From Candidatus Omnitrophota bacterium (lineage in GTDB: Bacteria > Omnitrophota > Gorgyraeia > Gorgyraeales > Gorgyraeaceae), in assembly GCA_018817035.1 (NCBI GenBank), contig JAHIUV010000077.1:1-8763 (forward strand): 8,763 nt of DNA, written 5' to 3'. The position numbers and the translations under genes are program-made. The notes under the pieces were generated by a model that worked only from the letters and a program-made list of their open reading frames with translations, searched no databases and was not told the origin of the DNA. Below, piece by piece: positions 1-4,669 of the stretch (position 1 is the first letter of the stretch; each line of letters starts with the position of its first letter).

Positions 1-164
1 CTATGATCCAGATTATCCCAGTTTAAATAAGAAAATTGGCCGGTAAGTTCCTTTGCCATAAGACTAACTGTGGTCTTTCCGGCCTGCCTTGGACCAACAA
101 GAAAAATCATCTGTTGATTGTGTTTAAAATGTTCCCTGATTAAAGAAGCATAAATTCGATCCAT
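1..164 (-). CDS. AAA-type ATPase, COG1373-like (N-terminus only, runs off left edge)
   Basis: Only the first 54 codons are in the window. The protein begins MDRIYASLIREHF and has a P-loop at residues 24-32 (GPRQAGKTT), followed by YLNWDN at residues 46-51. This layout (short helical start, GPRQ-GKT Walker A, then a YLNWDN-like strand) is what I know from the ATP-binding family COG1373, which usually carries a DUF4143 C-terminal domain; that part lies outside the window. The cellular role of this family is poorly defined, and substrate and partner cannot be seen. The ATG at 164-162 is preceded by AAGGAG at 176-171 with a 6-nt spacer, so the start is firm. The gene is separated from tRNA-Asn by a terminator and has its own promoter overlapping a palindrome, which suggests a stand-alone, possibly autoregulated unit. 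It is often part of mobile or accessory gene content (inference). Confidence 0.8.
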   Translation of the reverse strand, partial: MDRIYASLIREHFKHNQQMIFLVGPRQAGKTTVSLMAKELTGQFSYLNWDNLDH

Positions 165-207
165 TTGACTCTCCTTGATATTTTATACATCATTATTGTC
201 TATGACT

Positions 208-235
208 AGTTTACCATATATCTAAAAATAGTCAA
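208..235 (-). promoter_or_regulatory. Predicted sigma70-type promoter of the ATPase gene
   Basis: On the minus strand, TTGACT (235-230) and TAAACT (213-208) are separated by 16 nt. The -35 box matches 5 of 6 consensus bases and the -10 box 4 of 6. Transcription would start about 35-40 nt upstream of the ATG at 164. The -35 box includes the centre of the inverted repeat at 216-253, so a protein bound there would compete with RNA polymerase. Confidence 0.5.
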
Positions 236-253
236 GACTATTTTTAGATATAT
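216..253. repeat. Perfect 18-bp inverted repeat, candidate operator
   Basis: The arms at 216-233 and 236-253 (ATATATCTAAAAATAGTC and its exact complement) are separated by only 2 nt (AA). The element covers the -35 box and most of the spacer of the ATPase promoter, and has no T-tract or other terminator character. A dimeric DNA-binding regulator is the simplest reading. Extrusion or a role as a recombination site cannot be excluded. Confidence 0.6.
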
Positions 254-300
254 CTAATTTTGGTCAACCAACTAGCTTTGTTATCCATAAGTAACCCCTA

Positions 301-332
301 ATGCTATATACTTATTAATAAGTGCATAGCAT
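301..332. repeat. Nested palindrome in AT-rich spacer
   Basis: Outer arms ATGCTAT (301-307) and ATAGCAT (326-332) flank a perfect 14-bp palindrome at 310-323 (ACTTATTAATAAGT), with a 2-by-2 mismatch between them. It lies in the 165-522 spacer, which shows no credible gene. Function unknown; operator-like or hairpin-forming. Confidence 0.5.
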
Positions 333-370
333 TTGGATATATAACAAATGTCTAGAAATAACAAGCGCAT

Positions 371-394
371 ACCTCTCCCTTTTCAGAGAGAGGT
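371..394. repeat. Small inverted repeat in spacer
   Basis: ACCTCTC (371-377) is complementary to GAGAGGT (388-394) with a 10-nt loop. There is no T-tract beyond it on either strand, so it is not an obvious terminator. Together with the palindromes at 216-253 and 301-332 it is all that I can see in the 358-nt spacer between the ATPase gene and tRNA-Asn, apart from the terminator next to the tRNA. Confidence 0.35.
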
Positions 395-451
395 GTTGAA
401 TAAATGAGGATCTTTTATAATATGCCCTAAGTCTTTACACCCTTTAGACAT

Positions 452-484
452 AAAAAAGCCTGACTTTTTGGGTCAGGCTTTTTT
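452..484 (-). terminator. Rho-independent terminator, symmetric
   Basis: The arms AAAAAAGCCTGAC (452-464) and GTCAGGCTTTTTT (472-484) are fully complementary over 13 bp with a 7-nt loop. GC pairs lie next to the loop and A/T runs at both bases, so it can work on either strand. On the minus strand it ends the tRNA-Asn transcript, and probably any por operon read-through, 39 nt past the encoded CCA. Confidence 0.9.
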
Positions 485-518
485 GTCGTAAGTCATTATA
501 TCTCAATAACTTACGACA
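484..518 (-). repeat. Hairpin just after tRNA-Asn 3' end
   Basis: TGTCGTAAGT (484-493) pairs perfectly with ACTTACGACA (509-518) over 10 bp, with a 15-nt AT-rich loop. It lies between the CCA end of the tRNA (523) and the terminator, and shares its end base with the terminator arm. It may guide 3' end processing or support termination. This is inference from position only. Confidence 0.55.
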
Positions 519-522
519 TAAC

Positions 523-852
523 TGGCTCCCCCGCGAGGACTCGAACCTCGGACAACGTGGTTACACTCTGACTCCGATTACTCGGAGAGTCGGACTATAC
601 CTTTGCCGTGACCATTTCTGGTTTTAGGCAGCGAGTGTCTAGTCTCTGCACCTTCCCGTCTACGCCAAGCAACTTTCGTGCTTAGCTTCGCCGGGCTTGG
701 CTCAGGATTGACCCAATTTTTTGGGCTTTCCCTGAATTTACTCGCTTTTTCACTCTGGAGTTTCCTCCGGAGGCTGCTAACTTTTGCGAAGTTTGTTTGC
801 ACTCGCTTCGCTCGTGCACAGCCACGCGCTCTACCAACTGAGCTACAGGGGA
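523..852 (-). tRNA. tRNA-Asn(GUU), split by a group I intron
   Basis: Exon 1 is 852-818 (35 nt) and exon 2 is 563-523 (41 nt), giving a 76-nt tRNA with an encoded CCA. Acceptor stem TCCCCTG/CGGGGGA (one G.T pair), D-arm GCTC/GAGC with loop AGTTGGTA, anticodon stem CGTGG/CCACG, 5-nt variable loop TTGTC and T-arm CGAGG/CCTCG with loop TTCGAGT are all seen. Joining the exons gives the loop CTGTTAA, hence anticodon GTT. The discriminator base G and the overall sequence agree with bacterial tRNA-Asn. The intron lies between anticodon positions 35 and 36. The alternative split giving TGT (Thr) is rejected because the P1 and P10 pairings fix the splice sites. The gene lies 75 nt downstream of porB on the same strand. 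No convincing own promoter is visible, so it may be co-transcribed with porB. Confidence 0.95.
564..817 (-). ncRNA. Self-splicing group I intron (IC3 type) in tRNA-Asn anticodon
   Basis: This 254-nt intron starts at G817 after exon U818 and ends in omega-G at 564. P1: exon GGCUGU with guide GCAGCC (777-772), ending in U.G. P10: GUUA (781-778) with exon UAAC. P2: GGAG-GAAA-CUCC (768-757). P3: GCGAGU (745-740)/ACUCGC (636-631). P4: UUCAGG (736-731)/CCUGAG (706-701). P5: GCCCAA (726-721)/UUGGGU (716-711). P6 arm: 697-652, CCCG/CGGG and a GAAA-capped stem. P7: GACUA (644-640)/UAGUC (597-593). P8: 630-604 with a GAAA loop. P9: 591-570 with a GUAA loop. Core strings GGUGCAGAGACUAGAC and AAGGUAUAGUCC match what I know of IC3 introns (Azoarcus tRNA-Ile, cyanobacterial tRNA-Leu). 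GNRA loops on P2 and P9 fit the known L2-P8 and L9-P5 docking. The P1 loop holds an extra 40 nt. There is no homing endonuclease ORF. Confidence 0.95.
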
Positions 853-879
853 ATATCAATTTATAAAGAGCAATCTATC

Positions 880-920
880 TTCTCGACTCCCCGCCTAAGG
901 CGGGTCGCTCGAAGAATATT
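880..920. repeat. Dispersed palindromic repeat, copy 1 (half element with GC hairpin insert)
   Basis: TTCTCGACT (880-888) and TCGCTCGAA (905-913), followed by GAATATT (914-920), match the left half of the element at 3340-3401. Between them lies a 16-nt insert whose ends CCCGCC (890-895) and GGCGGG (899-904) form a hairpin. It sits between the porB stop (928) and tRNA-Asn (852). In the minus-strand RNA the hairpin is not followed by a U-run, so termination there looks weak. Confidence 0.6.
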
Positions 921-927
921 TTTTTCT

Positions 928-1863
928 TTAGGCTATTTTACAGCTGGCCTCGCAAAGTCTTTCTATTCTTGCCCAGTTTTCGTCTATGTCTTTTTGAATT
1001 TCTTCCAGAATGGGTTTATTCTCTTCTTTAAAGAGATGTTTGAATCGGCCCTGTAGCTTTAGGAACTCTATGACCGGCTTGCGTTCTTTTGGCTTGTATG
1101 TAAATTTCCAGGTTCCATTTTCTATCTCTATTAAAGGCCAGAAACCTGTTTCTACGGCTAACTTTGATATTTCTATTGTCTTTTCCTGTGGAAATCTCCA
1201 TCCCCTGTGGCACATTGAAATCACGTTCAAGAAAGCTGGGCCATCTACTTTAAAGGCCTTTTCTGATTTTGTTACCAGGTCATTCCAGTGTGACGCGGAT
1301 GCCTGCGCTACATAAGGGATCTTGTGCGCGGCTACAATGGCTGTAAGGTCTTTTCTGAATTGAGGCTTACCATAGCTGACTTTTCCATTAGGAGCTGTTG
1401 TCGTCCATGCACCTTTTGGTGTTGCGCCAGAACGTTGCGCGCCCGTATTCATATAAGCTCCGTTGTCATAACAAACATATACAAAATTATGCCCTCTCTC
1501 GAGCGCGCCTGAGAGTGACTGCAGTCCTATGTCATATGTGCCGCCGTCGCCTCCGAAGGCTACGAACTTTATGTCTTTTTTGATCTTACCTTTTTTCTTA
1601 AGCGCTTTGTAGGCTGTTTCCACTCCGCTTATAGTCGCTGCTACGTTTTCAAAAGCGTTATGGATAAATGGTGTCTTCCACGCTGTATATGGATAAATGG
1701 TAGTAGCTACCTCAAGGCATCCTGTGGCTGAGCCTACTACTACAGGGTCTTTTGTTCCCATGAGAACCTGTCTTGCCACTATGGACGCTCCACATCCCGC
1801 GCAGAGCCTGTGTCCGCCTGATAAACGTTCCGGTTGTTTCGCTAATTCTTTTATGTTTGCCAT
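928..1863 (-). CDS. porB: 2-oxoacid:ferredoxin oxidoreductase beta subunit (TPP-binding)
   Basis: The 311-aa protein is the thiamine diphosphate-binding beta subunit of a pyruvate (or related 2-oxoacid):ferredoxin oxidoreductase, a cytoplasmic enzyme making acyl-CoA, CO2 and reduced ferredoxin. The TPP-Mg motif GGDGG is at 104-108, with DN at 133-134. Cysteines C21, C24, C49 and C218 fit the four ligands of the beta-subunit [4Fe-4S] cluster. Length is normal for PorB of four-subunit enzymes. ATG 1863-1861 follows the porA stop by one nucleotide (TAATATG), so translation is probably coupled; AAGAG lies a short distance upstream. It is the last protein gene of porCDAB. Pyruvate is the most likely substrate, but sequence alone does not exclude 2-oxoisovalerate or another 2-oxoacid. 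Confidence 0.93.
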   Translation of the reverse strand: MANIKELAKQPERLSGGHRLCAGCGASIVARQVLMGTKDPVVVGSATGCLEVATTIYPYTAWKTPFIHNAFENVAATISGVETAYKALKKKGKIKKDIKFVAFGGDGGTYDIGLQSLSGALERGHNFVYVCYDNGAYMNTGAQRSGATPKGAWTTTAPNGKVSYGKPQFRKDLTAIVAAHKIPYVAQASASHWNDLVTKSEKAFKVDGPAFLNVISMCHRGWRFPQEKTIEISKLAVETGFWPLIEIENGTWKFTYKPKERKPVIEFLKLQGRFKHLFKEENKPILEEIQKDIDENWARIERLCEASCKIA

Positions 1864-1864
1864 A

Positions 1865-3052
1865 TTATTCTCTTGATCCTAAATAATTCAATGCTGTTTT
1901 TACTTTGCCTGTTTTTAATACATCCCTCAGGTCAGTGTAGACCTTATTTATGTCAGCGGGAAATAGATCCCTTCCGCCTAAGCCGAAGATGTAATTCATT
2001 GCCAATGGCTTAACGCCTGAATCATAAAGTCCTGCTTTTACGTCTGTATAAAGCGGTCCGCCTTCAGCTGAGAATGACTCGCTCCTGTCAAGGACAGCTA
2101 CTGCTTTTACGTTCTTCAGGGCAGCCGCTATTTTTTCTTTAGGAAACGGCCTGAATATCCTAGGCCTTAAAAGCCCTGCTTTTACGCCTTTTTTTCTCAG
2201 TTCATCCACTACGAATTTTACTGTGCCCGCGGCTGAAGACATGGCTATTATGGCTATCTCAGCGTCGGCTAATTTATATTCTTCTATAAAATCATATTTT
2301 GTGCCGAATACCTTCGCGAATTCCTCTGATACCTCAGGAATCACGCTCAGGGCATTTTTCATTGCCTCTGACTGCTGGCGTTTATGCTCGAAATAATAGT
2401 CCTGCAGGTCCAGCGGCCCATACGTTACCGGATGATCCACGTCCAGGAGAGGGTCGTCTATTTTATATTCGCCTACGAAGTCTTTTACTTTTTTGTCATC
2501 AAAAAGTTCCACGCCTTCTACGCCGTGAGATGTTATAAAGCCATCCTGACATACCATTACAGGAAGAAGTATTTTTTTATGTTCTGCTATCCTTACCGCA
2601 AGTATTGTGTTTTCGTATACTTCCTGGGCGTTTTCGCAATAGATCTGTATCCATCCCGAATCCCTTGCGCCCATTGTATCTGAATGGTCGCAGTGTATAT
2701 TTATTGGACCTGAAAGCGCGCGATTTACAACAGGCATTACTATCGGCAGCCTGGTCGAAGCAGCGATATAGACTATTTCCCACATGAGCGCGAGCCCGTT
2801 TGCCGAGGTCGCTGTCATGGTACGCGCTCCGGCTGCGGCAGAACCCACGCATGCGCTCATCGCGCTATGCTCTGACTCAACAGGAATAATTTCTGTTGAG
2901 ACCTGTCCGTTCGCGACATAGTTAGAAAAACTCATTACGATCTCGGTCTGCGGAGTAATAGGGTATGCCGCTACCACATCCGGATCTATTTGTTTCATGG
3001 CGTATGCTACCGCCTGATCGCCTGTTAAAGGTGTTTTCTTGACCTTACTCAT
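1865..3052 (-). CDS. porA: 2-oxoacid:ferredoxin oxidoreductase alpha subunit
   Basis: The 395-aa alpha subunit supplies the pyrimidine-binding part of the TPP site. The family motif YPITPQTE is at residues 30-37, and PVESEHSA at 57-64 carries the Glu (E59) expected to activate the TPP aminopyrimidine ring. The C-terminal half, with RPRIFRPFP and AVLDRSESF, matches PorA domain II, which helps bind CoA. ATG 3052-3050 was chosen: AGAGG lies 4 nt upstream, homology starts right there, and it overlaps the porD stop as ATGA. A longer reading from 3121 would overlap porD by 70 nt and adds residues unlike PorA. The stop is one nucleotide before porB. Translation of the whole delta-alpha-beta block appears coupled. 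Confidence 0.93.
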   Translation of the reverse strand: MSKVKKTPLTGDQAVAYAMKQIDPDVVAAYPITPQTEIVMSFSNYVANGQVSTEIIPVESEHSAMSACVGSAAAGARTMTATSANGLALMWEIVYIAASTRLPIVMPVVNRALSGPINIHCDHSDTMGARDSGWIQIYCENAQEVYENTILAVRIAEHKKILLPVMVCQDGFITSHGVEGVELFDDKKVKDFVGEYKIDDPLLDVDHPVTYGPLDLQDYYFEHKRQQSEAMKNALSVIPEVSEEFAKVFGTKYDFIEEYKLADAEIAIIAMSSAAGTVKFVVDELRKKGVKAGLLRPRIFRPFPKEKIAAALKNVKAVAVLDRSESFSAEGGPLYTDVKAGLYDSGVKPLAMNYIFGLGGRDLFPADINKVYTDLRDVLKTGKVKTALNYLGSRE

Positions 3053-3336
3053 TTTTCCTCTTTCTTCATATCTATACATTTTACAGGGCAAACTGACGCG
3101 CAGATGCCGCAGCCCTTGCAATGCTCATAGTCAAAGCCGACCATTTTGCCGTCCTCTACCTTTATAGAAGAGTCCGGGCAGTATATCCAGCAGAAAAGGC
3201 AATTTATGCACTTTTTCTCGTTCTTCTCAGGCTTAAATGTACGCCAACTACCTGTATTATACTCAGCGGCATTGCCTGCCTTTGTGATCTTTCCGCCTAT
3301 CGGGATATTTTTCCAGTTTTTTAATTTATCAGCCAT
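3049..3336 (-). CDS. porD: 2-oxoacid:ferredoxin oxidoreductase delta subunit (2[4Fe-4S] ferredoxin)
   Basis: The 95-aa protein holds two [4Fe-4S] motifs: C43-C46-C49-C53-P and C73-C76-C79-C83-P, in the CxxCxxCxxxCP form of bacterial 8Fe ferredoxins. The N-terminal 40 residues (GSWRTFKP at 29-36) are typical of PorD/VorD. It passes electrons from the TPP-bound intermediate and the beta-subunit cluster to external ferredoxin. ATG 3336-3334 is preferred to GTG at 3351, because residues before the ATG would be encoded by the dispersed repeat at 3340-3401. The ribosome site is weak (GAGAAG just upstream, itself from the repeat edge), so the repeat may have supplied it. The stop overlaps the porA start as ATGA. 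Confidence 0.93.
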   Translation of the reverse strand: MADKLKNWKNIPIGGKITKAGNAAEYNTGSWRTFKPEKNEKKCINCLFCWIYCPDSSIKVEDGKMVGFDYEHCKGCGICASVCPVKCIDMKKEEK

Positions 3337-3339
3337 AGC

Positions 3340-3401
3340 TTCTCGACTCACTTCGCTTTGCTCACTTCGCTCGAAGAATATTGTTCGAGCGAAGTCGAGA
3401 A
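3340..3401. repeat. Dispersed palindromic repeat, copy 2 (near-complete, between porC and porD)
   Basis: The right arm TTCGAGCGAAGTCGAGAA (3384-3401) is the exact complement of TTCTCGACT (3340-3348) joined to TCGCTCGAA (3367-3375). The left arm is interrupted by an 18-nt insert (3349-3366). CACTTCGCT occurs twice in this left half (3349-3357 and 3363-3371). The centre is GAATATTG (3376-3383). It fills almost all of the 73-nt porC-porD gap and would form a strong hairpin in the mRNA, perhaps setting subunit ratios or mRNA decay (inference). Confidence 0.75.
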
Positions 3402-3409
3402 CGATATCT

Positions 3410-3979
3410 TTATCCTATTTTTACTTCTTTATATGCTCTTTCTATGCCTTTTAAGTTCGCGTTTGTCTTTTCTTCGCCTATCTTTTTCAGGAATTTATTT
3501 TTTATTCTTTCTGAAAGCTGGTCTATGGTAACGAGTGGGTTGGCTTTTAACAGCGCGCCCAGCATAGGCATATTAGGCATCGGAAGCCCCAATGTCTCAA
3601 GCGCTATCTTTGTCGCGTCCACTGTGCCGACCTTGCCCTTTGTAAAATTCGTGATCCTGCGGATCTCCTCAGGAGACTTGTCGGTGTTTATAAGGAGCAC
3701 GCCATTATCGCCCATGCCCTCGGTCACGTCTATGGCGCCTATAAGCGTAGGGTCTATGACCACAACCATTTCAGGGTTAGTGACAGAGGAATGCAGGTGT
3801 ATAGGTTCTTCACTTATGCGGTTAAAAGCTTTCATGGGAGCGCCTGCGCGTTCAGGGCCATACTCAGGGAATGACTGTATATACTTCCCTGTATCCAACG
3901 CCGCTTCGCCCAGGAACTGTGACGCTGTCTTAGCGCCTTGTCCGCCTCTACCGTGCCATCTAATTTCCATCATCGCCAT
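3410..3979 (-). CDS. porC: 2-oxoacid:ferredoxin oxidoreductase gamma subunit
   Basis: The 189-aa gamma subunit opens with EIRWHGRGGQGAKTAS (residues 5-20), the signature of the gamma domain of pyruvate and 2-oxoisovalerate ferredoxin oxidoreductases, followed by FPEYGPERAGAP, also typical. The domain helps bind CoA and hold the alpha-beta core. ATG 3979-3977 was chosen: GAGAG lies 6 nt upstream and a good promoter ends about 26 nt before it. A TTG at 4000 would put the first codons close to the predicted transcription start. It is the first gene of porCDAB, the same order known from Thermotoga. A repeat element separates it from porD. The opposite-strand reading across 3381-4124 is a shadow. 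Confidence 0.92.
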   Translation of the reverse strand: MAMMEIRWHGRGGQGAKTASQFLGEAALDTGKYIQSFPEYGPERAGAPMKAFNRISEEPIHLHSSVTNPEMVVVIDPTLIGAIDVTEGMGDNGVLLINTDKSPEEIRRITNFTKGKVGTVDATKIALETLGLPMPNMPMLGALLKANPLVTIDQLSERIKNKFLKKIGEEKTNANLKGIERAYKEVKIG

Positions 3980-4011
3980 AATATTCTCTCTTTTAAGCAA
4001 AACGTCTTATT

Positions 4012-4040
4012 ATTGTATAATCCCGCCGGGCTTTTGTCAA
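4012..4040 (-). promoter_or_regulatory. Near-consensus sigma70 promoter of porCDAB
   Basis: On the minus strand TTGACA (4040-4035, perfect -35) is followed after exactly 17 nt by TACAAT (4017-4012, 5 of 6). The expected start is near 4005, leaving a leader of about 26 nt before the porC ATG at 3979. A strong constitutive promoter fits a central metabolic enzyme. No operator is seen within it. Confidence 0.85.
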
Positions 4041-4044
4041 GCAT

Positions 4045-4067
4045 TGTTCGAGGCTAAACCTCGAACA
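4045..4067 (-). repeat. Hairpin after recR, related to the dispersed GTTCGAG palindromes
   Basis: TGTTCGAGG (4045-4053) pairs perfectly with CCTCGAACA (4059-4067) around a 5-nt loop. It starts 2 nt after the recR stop and ends just before the por -35 box. No U-tract follows, so it is not a classical terminator, but it may still stabilise the recR 3' end or separate the two units. The TTGTTCGAG string is shared with copy 2 at 3382-3389 and its surroundings. Confidence 0.6.
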
Positions 4068-4069
4068 GA

Positions 4070-4669
4070 TCAAATAGAGCGGCGGCCTTCCAGCGCCCTT
4101 ACCAAGGTTGCCTGGTCTATGTAGTCAAAGTTTTCACCTACCGGGATGCCATAGGCTATACGGCTTATCTTTATCTTAAAAGGCCTTAATTCCCTGGAGA
4201 GATACAAAACCGTTGTCTCGCCCTCAGCGTCTGAATCAGTAGCGAGGATAACCTCTTTTACTTTATCTTCTTTAACGCGCTTCAGGAGTTCTTTTATGGT
4301 CAGCTCTTCCGGCCCTATGCCATCCAACGGGGAAATAGCGCCAAACAATACATGATACGTGCCTTTATAATGGCCTGATTTTTCAAAAAGGATAAGGCCC
4401 TTAGGCTCCTCTACTACGCATATAACAGTCTTATCTCGCCGCGGGTCACTACAGATATTGCACAGGTCGCCTTCACTGAGATTACCGCATTTTTTGCAGA
4501 ACTTTACTGACTCTTTGACATTTTTTATGGCAAAGGCAAATCTCTCGGCTTCTTCTTTGGGGGCTTTCAATACATGAAACGCCAGCCTCTCGGCTGTTTT
4601 CGCGCCTATACCCGGCAATTTCTTGAAATGATTTATCAGGTCCTGCATTGACTTTGTATACGCGGCCAT
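4070..4669 (-). CDS. recR: Recombination mediator protein RecR
   Basis: The 199-aa protein has the full RecR layout. A helix-hairpin-helix is at about 18-32 (LPGIGAKTAERLAFH). A four-cysteine zinc finger is formed by C58, C61, C70 and C73. A Toprim domain begins at VVEEP and includes ATDSDAEGETT, and the C-terminus ends with AYGIPVGENFDYIDQATLVRALEGR. With RecO (and RecF) it helps load RecA on SSB-coated single-stranded DNA. Length is typical (about 200 aa). ATG 4669-4667 overlaps the dnaX stop as TAATG, with AGGAG (4680-4676) 6 nt upstream, so it is translationally coupled to dnaX. The ybaB/ebfC gene found between dnaX and recR in many bacteria is absent. Confidence 0.97.
   Translation of the reverse strand: MAAYTKSMQDLINHFKKLPGIGAKTAERLAFHVLKAPKEEAERFAFAIKNVKESVKFCKKCGNLSEGDLCNICSDPRRDKTVICVVEEPKGLILFEKSGHYKGTYHVLFGAISPLDGIGPEELTIKELLKRVKEDKVKEVILATDSDAEGETTVLYLSRELRPFKIKISRIAYGIPVGENFDYIDQATLVRALEGRRSI

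Noticed and set aside
523..852. Alternative exon joining giving anticodon TGT (tRNA-Thr)
   Set aside because: It lacks P1 and P10 pairing. The Asn joining fits the guide sequence perfectly, and the discriminator base and body resemble tRNA-Asn.
578..866. Open readings on both strands across the tRNA-Asn region
   Set aside because: They cover the intron core, whose conservation is structural. They have no start context or homology, and there is no endonuclease motif such as LAGLIDADG or HNH.
3053..3121. Longer porA start
   Set aside because: It would overlap porD by about 70 nt and add residues unlike PorA. The ATG at 3052 has AGAGG and an ATGA coupling.
3381..4124. Long plus-strand reading (247 codons) opposite porC
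   Set aside because: It is a shadow of porC and the recR-por promoter, with a low-complexity hydrophobic composition and no recognisable domain.
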